From the NCBI RefSeq assembly GCF_001425605.1, contig NZ_LMRG01000023.1, positions 598,291-662,290 on the forward strand: a stretch of DNA of 64,000 bases, in the 5' to 3' direction. Below are positions 27,366 to 37,284 of this stretch, piece by piece. Origin of the DNA: Rhizobium sp. Leaf453. GTDB lineage: Bacteria > Pseudomonadota > Alphaproteobacteria > Rhizobiales > Rhizobiaceae. How positions within the stretch are numbered: position 1 is the first letter of the stretch; the number at the start of each line of letters is the position of its first letter. A model generated the notes under the pieces. The model was not told the DNA's origin and did no database searches. It saw only the letters and a list, made by a program, of their open reading frames with translations. The position numbers were made by a program, and so were the translations under genes.

Positions 27366-30029
27366 ATGAGCGGCGTGAATGAAATCCGGTCGACGTTCCT
27401 CGACTACTTCAAAAAGAATGGTCACGAGGTCGTATCGTCAAGCCCGCTGGTGCCGCGCAACGACCCGACCCTGATGTTCACCAATGCCGGCATGGTGCAG
27501 TTCAAGAACGTCTTCACCGGCCTAGAACAGCGCCCCTATTCGACGGCCGCGACAGCGCAGAAATGCGTGCGTGCCGGCGGCAAGCACAACGACCTCGACA
27601 ATGTCGGCTATACTGCGCGCCATCACACTTTCTTCGAAATGCTCGGCAACTTCTCCTTTGGCGATTATTTCAAGGAACGCGCCATCGAGCTTGCCTGGAA
27701 CCTGATCACCAAGGACTTCGCCATCGATGCGAAGCGCCTTCTGGTCACTGTCTATCACACCGATGACGAGGCTTTCGGCCTGTGGAAGAAGATCGCCGGC
27801 CTGTCCGACGACCGTATCATTCGCATCCCGACCAGCGACAATTTCTGGGCGATGGGCGATACCGGTCCTTGCGGCCCGTGCTCGGAAATCTTCTATGACC
27901 ATGGCGACCATATCTGGGGCGGCCCGCCCGGCTCGAAGGAAGAGGACGGTGACCGGTTTATCGAAATCTGGAACCTCGTCTTCATGCAGTACGAGCAGGT
28001 GACGAAGGAAGAGCGCATCAATCTGCCGCGTCCGTCGATCGATACCGGCATGGGCCTGGAGCGTGTTGCCGCCCTGTTGCAGGGCAAGCACGACAATTAT
28101 GACATCGACCTGTTCCGTGCGCTGATTGCTGCCTCGGAAGAGGCAACCGGCGTCAAGGCCGAAGGCGACCGCCGCGCCAGCCACCGCGTCATCGCCGACC
28201 ATCTTCGCTCGTCTGCCTTCCTGATCGCCGATGGCGTCCTGCCGTCGAACGAAGGTCGTGGCTACGTGCTTCGCCGCATCATGCGCCGAGCCATGCGCCA
28301 TGCGCAATTGCTCGGCGCACGTGATCCGCTGATGTGGAAGCTGCTCCCGGCGCTGGTTGGCCAGATGGGCCGTGCCTATCCGGAGCTTGTCCGCGCCGAA
28401 GCGCTGATTTCCGAAACGCTGAAGCTGGAAGAAACCCGCTTCCGCAAGACGCTGGAACGTGGTCTTGGCCTGCTGTCCGATGCGACCGCCGATCTTTCCG
28501 AAGGTGGCCAGCTGAATGGCGAAACCGCTTTCAAGCTGTATGACACCTATGGCTTCCCGCTCGACCTGACGCAGGACGCCCTGCGCGCCCGCGGCATCGG
28601 CGTCGATACCGATGCGTTTTCTGCCGCGATGCAGCGCCAGAAGGCGGAAGCCCGCGCATCCTGGTCCGGCTCCGGCGACAAGGCGACCGAGACGATCTGG
28701 TATGAACTGAAGGAAAAGCTCGGCGCGACGGAGTTCCTGGGTTACGACACGGAAACGGCTGAGGGCGTCGTTCAGGCGATCGTGCGCGACGGCAAGGCCG
28801 TCGAGAGCGCCGCAAAGGGCGACACCGTCCAGCTCGTTCTGAACCAGACGCCGTTCTACGGCGAATCCGGAGGCCAGATGGGCGATACCGGCGTGATCTC
28901 CACCGATGGCGCGAAGCTGTCCGTTACCGACGTGCAGAAGCGCGGCGAAGGCCTGTTCGTCCACGCCTGCATCGTCGATGAAGGCACGGTCAAGGTCGGC
29001 GATGCCGCGGCTCTTACCGTCGATCACGCCCGCCGTTCACGCCTGCGCGCCAACCATTCGGCCACCCATCTGCTGCACGAAGCCCTGCGCGAAGTCCTCG
29101 GCACGCATGTGGCCCAGAAGGGCTCGCTGGTGGCACCCGAGCGCCTGCGTTTCGACGTCTCGCATCCGAAGCCGATGTCGGCCGACGAGTTGAAGGTCGT
29201 CGAGGACATGGCCAATGAGATCATCGTGCAGAACACGGCGGTGTCCACGCGCCTGATGAGCGTCGATGATGCGATCGCGGAAGGCGCCATGGCGTTGTTC
29301 GGTGAAAAGTATGGCGACGAGGTTCGCGTCGTGTCGATGGGGCAGAGCATTCACGGCTCCAAGGCCAATCGTCCCTATTCTGTCGAACTCTGCGGCGGCA
29401 CCCATGTCGGCGCGACCGGTGAGATCGGTCTTGTGCGCATCGTCGGCGAAAGCGCCGTCGGCGCCGGCGTTCGCCGTCTCGAAGCGCTGACCGGTGCTGC
29501 GGCGCTGGTCTATCTCAACGAGCAGGACGATCGGGTGAAGACGCTGGCCTCGACGCTCAAGGTCCAGCCGGCGGATGTTCTGAGCCGCGTCGAAGCGTTG
29601 ATGGACGAGCGCCGCAAGCTGGAACGCGAACTGAACGAGGCCAAGAAGAAGCTGGCATTGGGCGGCGGCGATGCCGGTGGCTCCGCCGATCAGGTTCAGG
29701 AGATCGGCGGCGTCAAGTTCCTCGGCAAGGTGGTGACCGGCGTCGAGCCGAAGGACCTGAAGAGCTTGGCCGATGATGGCAAGACCAGCCTCGGCTCAGG
29801 CGTCGTCACCTTCGTTGGCGTTTCGGAAGACGGCAAGGCAAGCGCCGTTGTCGCCGTGACCGACGATCTTGTCGCGCGCTTCAGCGCCGTCGATCTTGTC
29901 CGCATCGCCTCTGCCGCCTTGGGCGGCAAGGGCGGCGGCGGCCGGGCCGATATGGCTCAGGCCGGTGGCCCGGATGGTGCCAAGGCCAAGGAAGCGATCG
30001 ACGCGGTCGGCGCGGCACTGGCCGGTTAA
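27366..30029 (+). CDS. alaS: Alanyl-tRNA synthetase
   Basis: This 887-residue class II synthetase shows the N-terminal catalytic core ([59 protein letters not shown]-like [14 protein letters not shown]), the editing domain with [12 protein letters not shown] (HxxxH zinc site) and LCGGTHV, and a C-terminal DHHA1-type domain ending [13 protein letters not shown]. It charges tRNA-Ala and clears mischarged Ser/Gly. The recA-alaS order is typical of rhizobia. It has its own terminator. Confidence 0.98.
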   Translation: MSGVNEIRSTFLDYFKKNGHEVVSSSPLVPRNDPTLMFTNAGMVQFKNVFTGLEQRPYSTAATAQKCVRAGGKHNDLDNVGYTARHHTFFEMLGNFSFGDYFKERAIELAWNLITKDFAIDAKRLLVTVYHTDDEAFGLWKKIAGLSDDRIIRIPTSDNFWAMGDTGPCGPCSEIFYDHGDHIWGGPPGSKEEDGDRFIEIWNLVFMQYEQVTKEERINLPRPSIDTGMGLERVAALLQGKHDNYDIDLFRALIAASEEATGVKAEGDRRASHRVIADHLRSSAFLIADGVLPSNEGRGYVLRRIMRRAMRHAQLLGARDPLMWKLLPALVGQMGRAYPELVRAEALISETLKLEETRFRKTLERGLGLLSDATADLSEGGQLNGETAFKLYDTYGFPLDLTQDALRARGIGVDTDAFSAAMQRQKAEARASWSGSGDKATETIWYELKEKLGATEFLGYDTETAEGVVQAIVRDGKAVESAAKGDTVQLVLNQTPFYGESGGQMGDTGVISTDGAKLSVTDVQKRGEGLFVHACIVDEGTVKVGDAAALTVDHARRSRLRANHSATHLLHEALREVLGTHVAQKGSLVAPERLRFDVSHPKPMSADELKVVEDMANEIIVQNTAVSTRLMSVDDAIAEGAMALFGEKYGDEVRVVSMGQSIHGSKANRPYSVELCGGTHVGATGEIGLVRIVGESAVGAGVRRLEALTGAAALVYLNEQDDRVKTLASTLKVQPADVLSRVEALMDERRKLERELNEAKKKLALGGGDAGGSADQVQEIGGVKFLGKVVTGVEPKDLKSLADDGKTSLGSGVVTFVGVSEDGKASAVVAVTDDLVARFSAVDLVRIASAALGGKGGGGRADMAQAGGPDGAKAKEAIDAVGAALAG

Positions 30030-30059
30030 TTCGGCCTGCGCCTCTTGAAACACATCGGG

Positions 30060-30090
30060 AAACCGGGCTGAAAGGTCCGGTTTTTCTTTT
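30060..30090 (+). terminator. Terminator after alaS
   Basis: AAACCGG (30060-30066) pairs with CCGGTTT (30077-30083) and is followed by TTCTTTTG. Located 31 bp after the alaS stop. Confidence 0.8.
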
Positions 30091-30190
30091 GCCCGGTAGT
30101 GCTGATATTCATGGCTCGCAGCCAAGTCCGCAGGATTTATCAAATCCGGATGTGGTTCTGTCAGGCCGTTCGACTTGTGTGAGGATCGGC

Positions 30191-31042
30191 ATGAAGGAAG
30201 GCAGCATCTGGGCGGTTTACGAGCAGCGTTTGCGGCGCGTATCTGCCTATATCCATGATCATCTGGACGAGGAGCTTGATCTCGATCGGCTCTCCGCTAT
30301 CGCCTGCCTTTCGCCGCATCACTGGCACCGGATTTACCGGGCCGTGCACGGCGAGACGCTGGCCGCGACCGTCAAGCGGCTTCGGCTGCATCGAGCGGCG
30401 GGTGATCTGGTCAGCACAACTCTTTCCGTCGAGGAGATCGCAAGACGAACAGGCTATCCCAACCTGCAATCCTTCAACCGGATTTTCAAATCGGTGTTCG
30501 GCATGCCGCCGGCCCTTTATCGCAGGGACGGCAGCCATACGGTCTTTCAATCGACAAACGGAAAGGGACTTGGTGGAATGTACGACGTCACGATGAAAAC
30601 GATTGCCCCGCGCGAATTGATCGGGGTGAGCCATACCGGCTCCTACATGGGGGTCGGCCGCGCCTTCGAAACCCCGGGCGGCACACTGCAGGCGCGGCAG
30701 CTTTTCCGGCCGGACATGAAGATGATCGGTGTCTATCTCGACGATCCCGATCTGGTGCCCGAAGACAAGCTGCGGTCCTTCGCCTGCGTCACCGGCGGCG
30801 TGGATGTGCCGGCCAAGGCCCCGCTCGTCCACCGTCAACTCGACGGCGGCGACTATGCGGTGCTGCGCCACAAGGGACCATATGCCGATATGCACAAGGC
30901 CTATCAATGGCTCTACGGCGAATGGCTGCCGATCTCCGGCCGGGCTGTGCGCGACACCGTGGTGTTCGAGGAATATATCAACAATCCGCGCGATGCAGCG
31001 CCGACGGAGCTGCTGACCGATATCTACTTGCCGTTGAAATAA
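30191..31042 (+). CDS. AraC-family regulator with GyrI-like effector-binding domain
   Basis: The 283-residue protein starts at the ATG at 30191 (GAGG 7 bases upstream); the longer frame from 30089 overlaps the alaS terminator. Residues 10-110 hold the two helix-turn-helix motifs of AraC/XylS proteins (LDLDRLSAIACLSPHHWHRIYRAVHGET and SVEEIARRTGYPNLQSFNRIFKSVFGMPPALYR). Residues 130-283 form a GyrI-like/BTAD small-molecule domain (MKTIAPRELIGVSHTGSYMGVG; RQLDGGDYAVLRHKGPY). Such fusions (Rob/SoxS relatives) respond to hydrophobic compounds. The target and ligand are unknown. Confidence 0.9.
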   Translation: MKEGSIWAVYEQRLRRVSAYIHDHLDEELDLDRLSAIACLSPHHWHRIYRAVHGETLAATVKRLRLHRAAGDLVSTTLSVEEIARRTGYPNLQSFNRIFKSVFGMPPALYRRDGSHTVFQSTNGKGLGGMYDVTMKTIAPRELIGVSHTGSYMGVGRAFETPGGTLQARQLFRPDMKMIGVYLDDPDLVPEDKLRSFACVTGGVDVPAKAPLVHRQLDGGDYAVLRHKGPYADMHKAYQWLYGEWLPISGRAVRDTVVFEEYINNPRDAAPTELLTDIYLPLK

Positions 31043-31046
31043 AAAG

Positions 31047-31085
31047 AGAATCCCCGATCGAGCCTGTTCGTTCGGGGATCCTTTA
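31047..31085. terminator. Bidirectional terminator
   Basis: ATCCCCGA (31050-31057) and TCGGGGAT (31072-31079) flank a 14-base loop. An A-run precedes it (T5 on the minus strand) and CCTTT follows. It lies between the AraC gene and the convergent mannosylfructose operon. Confidence 0.7.
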
Positions 31086-31137
31086 ATCGCTGATGAGCCG
31101 GCTAAGTAAATCTCCGATTCTCATCCGGTATGGCTTT

Positions 31138-31908
31138 TCAGGAGAAGAGACCCCAGTGTTTCAGGCCGTCGAGAACACCGTCGGCCATCATTTCGTCCGA
31201 GCAGTAGACGTTCGATCGGTTGTCGCTGACGGATTTCAGCTCGGGCAGGGCATTGCCGACGATGATGCCGCGCACGCCCGGCGGTTTGAACATGCTCTGG
31301 TCATTGCCGGTATCGCCGGCGACGACTACGTCATCATGGGTGAGGCCAAGCTGTCGGCAGAGCCACGACAGAGCCGCGCCCTTGTCGATTCCAGCCGGCA
31401 GGATATCGAGATCCCGGTTGCTGGAATAAACGAGACGAGCAGCAAGACCGACATCGGCAAGCTGTTGCTCGATACCAGTCAGGAGCGCAGTGTCGGCATC
31501 GTGCAGATACCAGCTGGATTTCTGCGCATGCTGGTATTCGTCAGACTGGATGCGGAGATCGGAAACATCCCGAAGTGTCTCCGCGATCAGATCGCGATCG
31601 AAACCTGAACCGATAGACCGAGCGTAGAGATCGCCGTGAGACGGTTCCGCCTCATTGTGCAGCATCGTGCCGACGCCTCCGATATAGATATCCGGAGTCG
31701 GCAGCGCCGTGGTGGCGATGAACGCACGCTGGTCCTCGATCAACCGGCCGCTGTTCAGCACCAGCAATGGCCGACGATCAGGCGGCAAGCTTTCCCAGGC
31801 CTCGCGAAACCGCACTTCAGCCGGCCGGTTTCCAGCCAGCGTCCCGTCTATATCGCTGCAAACGATCCGGACGGGCCTCAATCTCCGTCCGTCCACGGCT
31901 CGGCCCAT
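31138..31908 (-). CDS. mfppB: Mannosylfructose-6-phosphate phosphatase (sucrose-phosphatase-like HAD)
   Basis: This 256-residue HAD-superfamily hydrolase of the sucrose-6-phosphate phosphatase type has motif I CSDIDGTLAG, motif II LVLNSGR, a Lys in DKGAALSWL and motif IV VAGDTGNDQSMF. Next to the mannosylfructose-phosphate synthase gene it should release free mannosylfructose. The ATG at 31908 lies inside the end of the synthase gene (31-base overlap) without an obvious ribosome site; a TTG at 31881 that overlaps the synthase stop (TTGA) and follows GGAG is an alternative start. Confidence 0.85.
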   Translation of the reverse strand: MGRAVDGRRLRPVRIVCSDIDGTLAGNRPAEVRFREAWESLPPDRRPLLVLNSGRLIEDQRAFIATTALPTPDIYIGGVGTMLHNEAEPSHGDLYARSIGSGFDRDLIAETLRDVSDLRIQSDEYQHAQKSSWYLHDADTALLTGIEQQLADVGLAARLVYSSNRDLDILPAGIDKGAALSWLCRQLGLTHDDVVVAGDTGNDQSMFKPPGVRGIIVGNALPELKSVSDNRSNVYCSDEMMADGVLDGLKHWGLFS

Positions 31909-33215
31909 TCGTTGTCATCCATCGCCTGCGGCATCGGCCGCCCTTCCACGACCCCGATCAACTGCTGGGCAATGCCAGTCCAGGTGAAGAGGCTGCGCGC
32001 CTTGTGGGCGCCCATGCGTGACAGCCGGCCATAGAGCCGCTCGTGTTTCAGTGGTTTCATCATGGTGATGCCGAGATCGTATTTGTCGAACGGATCGGCA
32101 AACAGCGCATGGCGGCCATAGCTGATGGCGCGGAATAGGCCGCCATGAATGGTGATCACCGTCGGCGTGCCGCTGGCCATCGCTTCGATCGCCGTCATGC
32201 CGAAAGGCTCATAACGGCTGGAGAGCACAAAGATGTCGGCGGCGCGGTAGAAGTCCGGCAGGTCTTCCTCTGTCACAAAGCCGGAAAAGACCACCTTGTC
32301 CTCCAAGCCGAGTGTTGCAACGCGCTCCTTCAGTTGTGTGAATATCGCTGTATCCTGGGCGTCCATGTTTTCACCGCCGACGGCAAGGTGAAGCCGCGCT
32401 TCGGGTTCGCGTTCGGCCAGAACGGAAAAGCCATCGATCAACAGATCATAACCCTTGTTGGTGGCCAGACGGCCCATGGCCATCACCACCTTGCCCTCGA
32501 AGCCGAAACGCTGCCGCGCCATTTCGCGCGTCGCCCGTGAAACCGGGAAGAAGCGATTGTCGTCATAGCCGGGCGGGATCATGTGTACCCGGTCGCGCGG
32601 AAGATTGTAGTCGTTGACCAGAACCTCGACCTGGATCGGCGTCGTTGCGATGACCATGCTGCAGGAACGGTAGATGATCAACTCGTGCTTGATCCGTTCG
32701 GAAAAGTTGAACTCCTTTTCGAACGTATCCGCCTTGTCCGGATAGTCAGTTTCCATCTGCCTCTTTTTCCAGAGGCCGAGCGAATGCGGCGTGTGGATAT
32801 GGGTGACACCCAGGGCTTCGGAAACACGCTGTCCGGCAATGCCGGCATCCCAGTAATGGCTGTTGATCAGCGTGTAGGTAAAGTTGTTGCGACGGATGAA
32901 ACGGACGGCATTTTCACACCATTCCATCAGGTGCTTGTAGAGATATTCCTTGGGGATGAAATCCGGTCCGCCGCAGGGAATGCGGATGACGCGCACGCGC
33001 TCGTCGACCTCGTCGAATTCCGGCTGGTCCTCGAAGCGGCGGGTGTAGATGTCGACTTCATGGCCGAGCAACGCCAGCTTGCGCGCCAGTTCGATGACGT
33101 AAACCACCTGTCCGCCGGTATCGGCGGCTCCCAGCGGCGGTTCAGCGGCGACATATCCGTGGGTGGAAATCAGGGCGATGCGTGGCAGGTTCGATGTTTT
33201 CTCGGAGGAGGTCAT
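31878..33215 (-). CDS. mfpsA: Mannosylfructose-phosphate synthase (GT4 family)
   Basis: This 445-residue glycosyltransferase belongs to the sucrose-phosphate-synthase branch of GT4. It would transfer mannose from GDP-mannose to fructose 6-phosphate, making an osmoprotective non-reducing disaccharide precursor. Features are LISTHGYVAAEPPLGAADTG (N-terminal glycine loop), THIHTPHSLGLWKK, MIPPGYDDNRFFP, MGRLATNKGYDLLI and the donor-site SSRYEPFGMTAIEAMASG. The protein closely resembles my memory of Agrobacterium MfpsA, including the ending WAEPW.DGD. Start sites at 33215, 33248 and 33281 are all possible; 33215 fits the family length best. The phosphatase gene overlaps it. Confidence 0.88.
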   Translation of the reverse strand: MTSSEKTSNLPRIALISTHGYVAAEPPLGAADTGGQVVYVIELARKLALLGHEVDIYTRRFEDQPEFDEVDERVRVIRIPCGGPDFIPKEYLYKHLMEWCENAVRFIRRNNFTYTLINSHYWDAGIAGQRVSEALGVTHIHTPHSLGLWKKRQMETDYPDKADTFEKEFNFSERIKHELIIYRSCSMVIATTPIQVEVLVNDYNLPRDRVHMIPPGYDDNRFFPVSRATREMARQRFGFEGKVVMAMGRLATNKGYDLLIDGFSVLAEREPEARLHLAVGGENMDAQDTAIFTQLKERVATLGLEDKVVFSGFVTEEDLPDFYRAADIFVLSSRYEPFGMTAIEAMASGTPTVITIHGGLFRAISYGRHALFADPFDKYDLGITMMKPLKHERLYGRLSRMGAHKARSLFTWTGIAQQLIGVVEGRPMPQAMDDNEWAEPWTDGD

Positions 33216-33441
33216 ATATCCATTTCGCGATTGTTCGGAAATTTGCATGCAGTGCAGCATGCGACAGGTGCATTTCGCCAACGAACTGAGACGCGAAAGG
33301 TTCCGAAAAAATCCCGCATTCTTCTATTGATCGTTTAATGTATTGATTTCTTTTGATAAAAATTCGACATACAGCCTCTGGAATTCATGGGCGAGGGGCA
33401 TAGTTTGCCCTGTGTCGTATTCACTGAAGCTAGGAGGGGAA

Positions 33442-33981
33442 ATGACCGACCACCCGATTACGATCCAGCGCTCGAAAATGAAGACCGCCATGCTGCTGCT
33501 CGGCGCCATCCTGTTTGTCGCCGGTAGTATATGGATTGCGCAGATTGGTTATGCCGAACAGGGTGCCGGATCGTTCGAACTGTTCATGGGCGTCATCGGT
33601 GCGCTGTTCTTCGGCGCTTGCGGCATCCTGCTGGTGCCGAGGCTGTTCGAGACCAAGCCGGTCATCGAGTTCACCGAGAATGGCCTGATCGCTCGCGACG
33701 TGTCGCCGAACCCGATCCATTGGCGTGACATTCTTGCCGTGCGCCTTGTCGATTACCGCAAGCAACCGATCATCGAACTGCTCCTCTCGCCCGAAGCAGA
33801 GAAGACGCAGCAGTTTACGCGTACGGTTCGGATGACGCGTTCAGCCAATAGAGGCCTCGGCTTTGAAGGCGTGTGCATGAGTGGCGCAGGCTTGTCGCGT
33901 CCGCCAGCCGAGGTGGTCGGGCTCATTGGAAGCTGGGCCGAGGCGTTTCATGCGCGGGGAACGGCACCGCAAGCCGGATAA
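33442..33981 (+). CDS. STM3941-family membrane protein
   Basis: This 179-residue protein is read from the ATG at 33442, preceded by a very strong AGGAGGGG. Two membrane helices lie at about residues 14-33 and 46-67, followed by a cytosolic domain (PVIEFTENGLIARDVSPNPIHWRDI..), the PH-like layout of the STM3941 family of small conserved proteins with no assigned function. It is divergent from the mannosylfructose operon and convergent with icd. Confidence 0.7.
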   Translation: MTDHPITIQRSKMKTAMLLLGAILFVAGSIWIAQIGYAEQGAGSFELFMGVIGALFFGACGILLVPRLFETKPVIEFTENGLIARDVSPNPIHWRDILAVRLVDYRKQPIIELLLSPEAEKTQQFTRTVRMTRSANRGLGFEGVCMSGAGLSRPPAEVVGLIGSWAEAFHARGTAPQAG

Positions 33982-33982
33982 C

Positions 33983-34033
33983 CTTTGAGCAAATATTCCA
34001 GCTCAAAGAAAAACCCGGCACAGCCGGGTTTTT
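33983..34033. terminator. Two tandem hairpins between convergent genes
   Basis: The first hairpin is CTTTGAGC/GCTCAAAG (33983-33990 and 34001-34008). The second is AAACCCGGC/GCCGGGTTT (34011-34019 and 34023-34031), followed by TT and preceded by an A-rich stretch, a classic bidirectional terminator for the STM3941-family gene and icd. Confidence 0.85.
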
Positions 34034-34059
34034 CATGTTCAGCTTTGGCGGGATTATCT

Positions 34060-35274
34060 TCAGGCAGCCATGGCCTTGCGCAGGTTCTCGTCGATCTTGT
34101 CGAGGAAACCGGTGGTCGAGAGCCACGGCTGGTCCGGGCCGATGAGGAGCGCCAGGTCCTTGGTCATGAAGCCGGCTTCGACGGTATCGACGCAGACCTT
34201 TTCCAGGGTTTCGGAGAACTTGGCCAGTTCGGCGTTGTCGTCAAGCTTGGCGCGGTGCGAGAGACCCCGGGTCCAGGCGAAGATCGAGGCGATCGAGTTG
34301 GTTGAGGTTTCCTCGCCCTTCTGGTGCTGGCGGTAGTGACGCGTCACTGTGCCGTGGGCGGCTTCGGCTTCGACCGTCTTGCCATCCGGCGTCATCAGAA
34401 CCGAGGTCATCAGGCCGAGCGAGCCAAAACCCTGCGCGACAATGTCGGACTGGACGTCGCCGTCATAGTTCTTGCAGGCCCAGACATAGCCGCCGGACCA
34501 CTTGAGCGCGGAGGCAACCATGTCGTCGATCAGGCGGTGTTCGTACCAGATCTTCAGTTCCTTGAACTTGTCGGCGAATTCCTCGTCGAACACCTTCTGG
34601 AAAATATCCTTGAAGCGGCCGTCATAGACCTTGAGGATGGTGTTCTTGGTCGAAAGGTAGACCGGCACCTTGCGCTGGATACCGTAGTTCAGCGAGGCGC
34701 GGGCGAATTCGGTGATCGAATCGTCGAGGTTGTACATGCCCATGGCGACACCGGCGGACGGTGCATCGAACACGTCGTATTCGATTTCCTTGCCGTCTTC
34801 ACCGACGAACTTCATCGTCAGCTTGCCCTTGCCCGGGAACTTGAAGTCTGTGGCGCGGTACTGGTCGCCGAAGGCGTGACGGCCAACGATGATCGGCTTG
34901 GTCCAGCCGGGAACGAGGCGCGGCACGTTCTTGCAAATGATCGGCTCGCGGAAGATGACGCCGCCGAGGATGTTGCGGATCGTGCCGTTCGGCGACTTCC
35001 ACATCTTCTTCAGCTTGAACTCTTCAACGCGGGCTTCATCCGGGGTGATGGTCGCGCACTTGACGCCGACGCCATGCTTCTTGATGGCGTTCGCCGCATC
35101 GATCGTCACCTGGTCGTCGGTGGCGTCGCGGTTTTCCATGCCGAGGTCGTAATATTCCAGATCGATATCCAGATAAGGATGGATCAGCTTATCCTTGATG
35201 AACTGCCAGATGATGCGGGTCATTTCATCGCCGTCGAGTTCGACGACCGGATTGGCGACCTTGATCTTTGCCAT
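34060..35274 (-). CDS. icd: NADP-dependent isocitrate dehydrogenase
   Basis: This 404-residue TCA-cycle enzyme oxidatively decarboxylates isocitrate to 2-oxoglutarate. It belongs to the dimeric, eukaryote-like type found in rhizobia: [79 protein letters not shown] and [16 protein letters not shown]. The ATG at 35274 follows GAGG 8-11 bases upstream; the longer frame from 35340 is unlikely. A plausible -10 (CTATAG) lies 45-50 bp upstream at 35319-35324. Confidence 0.97.
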   Translation of the reverse strand: MAKIKVANPVVELDGDEMTRIIWQFIKDKLIHPYLDIDLEYYDLGMENRDATDDQVTIDAANAIKKHGVGVKCATITPDEARVEEFKLKKMWKSPNGTIRNILGGVIFREPIICKNVPRLVPGWTKPIIVGRHAFGDQYRATDFKFPGKGKLTMKFVGEDGKEIEYDVFDAPSAGVAMGMYNLDDSITEFARASLNYGIQRKVPVYLSTKNTILKVYDGRFKDIFQKVFDEEFADKFKELKIWYEHRLIDDMVASALKWSGGYVWACKNYDGDVQSDIVAQGFGSLGLMTSVLMTPDGKTVEAEAAHGTVTRHYRQHQKGEETSTNSIASIFAWTRGLSHRAKLDDNAELAKFSETLEKVCVDTVEAGFMTKDLALLIGPDQPWLSTTGFLDKIDENLRKAMAA

Positions 35275-35420
35275 ATGCAAAACCTCTTGATGGGAGTGAA
35301 CGAACCGGGGTTGCGCCCCTATAGCATCCAGTTGACGCAAGGCAAAGGCAGACAGCGCTTAAAGCGGCAATCGCACCGCTAAACTTTCGGCGGATGGAAG
35401 ATTTTGACGGTGGCGAGCGT

Positions 35421-35813
35421 TCAGTGACCGGAAGCAATCCTTGGAAAGGTGCCTTGCGCCCGCTTCTCACGCTTGAGATCTTCGCGGATCAGAATGCTTT
35501 CGGCGTCCAGCGACGCGATGGTGGTGTCGCGGTCGGTCGGCACCAGTCCATCAAGTTGCAGGGCTAGGTAGCGGCTGCAGCAAACGCGCAGGAAGGATGT
35601 GAAATTCTCGAGCGCGTGGCCTTCCTCCACTGATTCCCCGTAGAGCTTTCCGATCAGGCGGCCAACCGACATGTGATCGCGATCGGCGATATCCTCGAGG
35701 ACGGACCAGAAGAAGCTTTCAAGCCGGATGCTGGTTGCGACCCCGTGGATCCGCACCGAACGGGTGACGCCTTGCCAGAGCGCCGGATCGGCGCCGATAA
35801 ACAGCCTGCACAT
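35421..35813 (-). CDS. Ribbon-helix-helix domain protein
   Basis: This 130-residue protein is read from the ATG at 35813, which has GGAGG 6 bases upstream. Residues 17-80 (SVRIHGVATSIRLESFFWSVLEDIADRDHMSVGRLIGKLYGE) match the RHH_4 type of ribbon-helix-helix domain: a beta strand with basic residues followed by two helices. The C-terminal half is helical and charged. Such alphaproteobacterial proteins are assumed to bind DNA, but the targets are unknown. It is a single gene upstream of icd and not obviously coupled to it. Confidence 0.75.
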   Translation of the reverse strand: MCRLFIGADPALWQGVTRSVRIHGVATSIRLESFFWSVLEDIADRDHMSVGRLIGKLYGESVEEGHALENFTSFLRVCCSRYLALQLDGLVPTDRDTTIASLDAESILIREDLKREKRAQGTFPRIASGH

Positions 35814-35889
35814 CAATTCCTCCCAGAATGTGTCATGCCTGATGCATTTGGCAAAGTGTCCGCCCTCCGGTGCGGTTTGGCAAGACGGA

Positions 35890-36495
35890 TCAGGCTGCAG
35901 AGCGCAGTGGCTCGCCGTGGCTGATGCGAGTGCCGAGCACAGTCAGGAACTGGCTGATCCAGGCAGGATGGGCGGGCCATGCCGGTCCGGTCACCAGATT
36001 GCCATCAGTCACAGCCTGATCGATGCCGATCTCCGCATAGGTGCCGCCGCCAAGCTCGACATCATAACGGCAGGCCGGATAGGCCGAACATGTGCGGCCC
36101 TTGAGGACGCCGGCGGCGGCCAGAAGCTGCGCGCCGTGGCAGATCGCAGCGACCGGCTTGCCCGCATCGAAGAAGTGGCGAACGGCGGCGATGACATCGC
36201 CGTTCAGCCGAAGATATTCCGGCGCGCGGCCGCCGGGGATCACCAGCGCGTCGTAATCTGCTGCCCGCACATCGGCGAAGGTTGCATTCAATGTGAAGTT
36301 ATGGCCGCGCTTCTCCGAATAGGTCTGGTCACCTTCGAAGTCATGGATTGCCGTGGCAATGTGCTCGCCCGCCGCCTTGCCAGGGCAGACGGCGTGAACG
36401 GTATGGCCAACAGCCAGAAGCGCCTGGAAGGGCACCATGGTTTCATAGTCTTCGGCGAAATCGCCGCAGATCATCAGGATTTTCTTGCCGCTCAT
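35890..36495 (-). CDS. DJ-1/PfpI family protein
   Basis: This 201-residue protein has the flavodoxin-like DJ-1/PfpI fold: [23 protein letters not shown] at the N-terminus, a conserved Glu (E.. in FAEDYE), [13 protein letters not shown], and the nucleophile elbow [16 protein letters not shown], with the reactive Cys followed by His. Family members act as deglycases, chaperones or amidases, and no specific activity can be read. The ATG at 36495 follows GGAGG; the upstream ATG at 36507 lacks one. Confidence 0.88.
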   Translation of the reverse strand: MSGKKILMICGDFAEDYETMVPFQALLAVGHTVHAVCPGKAAGEHIATAIHDFEGDQTYSEKRGHNFTLNATFADVRAADYDALVIPGGRAPEYLRLNGDVIAAVRHFFDAGKPVAAICHGAQLLAAAGVLKGRTCSAYPACRYDVELGGGTYAEIGIDQAVTDGNLVTGPAWPAHPAWISQFLTVLGTRISHGEPLRSAA

Positions 36496-36656
36496 CGTTT
36501 CCTCCATCGCGTTGCGTGCGAAGGCAGAATGTCACGCAGGGCCGGGGAGCGGGTATTATCGGGATACTACATCTGTCACCTTGCCTATGGCGTCTCGCGC
36601 TTTCCTGCCGAAAGGTCTAAGAGGGTCGCAACACAGCCTCGCCCCTGGAGATTTCC

Positions 36657-37181
36657 ATGAAACGCCGCCTGATTCTGCCCCTGTTCTTCTCGCTCGCCTT
36701 CTCTGCCCAGGCCGCCGATCCCGTCGCGCCGGTGAAGGAAATCATGGACGAGGCGGTCAGTGGCTGGTCGGAAAATCCGGGTGAGGGAGAGGACTATTTT
36801 TCGGCTGCCCGACTTGGCCGGATCTACAGCGCGGATTTCGACAAGGTCTATCAGGCTGCAGCAAAATTCCCCGCCTATGACGAGGGCGATTCGCCGTTCG
36901 ATTACGATGTCATTGTCAGCGGCCAGGACAGCTGCTCGATCAACGAACTCTCCATTGCACCGGGACCTGAAACGGCCGGCAAGACCGATGTGAAGGTGAC
37001 CTTCGACAACACCCATTGCTTCGGTGAGCGCGCACCCGACTGGAAGCCAAGCGAACTACATTTCATGGTCATAGAGGAAGGTGGTCGCGACGTGATCGAC
37101 GACATTGTCCGCGCCGGTGATGCCGGCTCGCTCAAGGCCGAACTGCAGGCGATCGCCAGCCAGGGTGCGCAACAGCAGTAG
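36657..37181 (+). CDS. Secreted protein of unknown function, paralogue 1
   Basis: This 174-residue protein has a signal peptide (MKRRLILPLFFSLAFSAQAAD, cleavage near 19-20). The mature part has two cysteines (in DSCSINELS and NTHCFGERAP) that could form a disulfide, a GEDYFSAARLGRIYSADFDKVY motif and an acidic composition. The same YF..L..YSADF..VY pattern occurs in the next gene, so the two look like diverged duplicates. I do not recognise a characterised family; the layout resembles DUF3828-type periplasmic proteins. Confidence 0.65.
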   Translation: MKRRLILPLFFSLAFSAQAADPVAPVKEIMDEAVSGWSENPGEGEDYFSAARLGRIYSADFDKVYQAAAKFPAYDEGDSPFDYDVIVSGQDSCSINELSIAPGPETAGKTDVKVTFDNTHCFGERAPDWKPSELHFMVIEEGGRDVIDDIVRAGDAGSLKAELQAIASQGAQQQ

Positions 37182-37284
37182 CCGGTTCCGTCCGGGCGTT
37201 GGCGGCTTGGCCTGTGCCCAGCGTTACTGACTTTGTATCCGCGTTCGTTGAAGGTGTCCGGATAAAACAAGCACGGGAACGCCG

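Noticed and set aside
27522-29027. 501-codon minus-strand frame inside alaS
   Set aside because: It is antisense to a fully conserved alanyl-tRNA synthetase, with no recognisable domain and no ribosome site.
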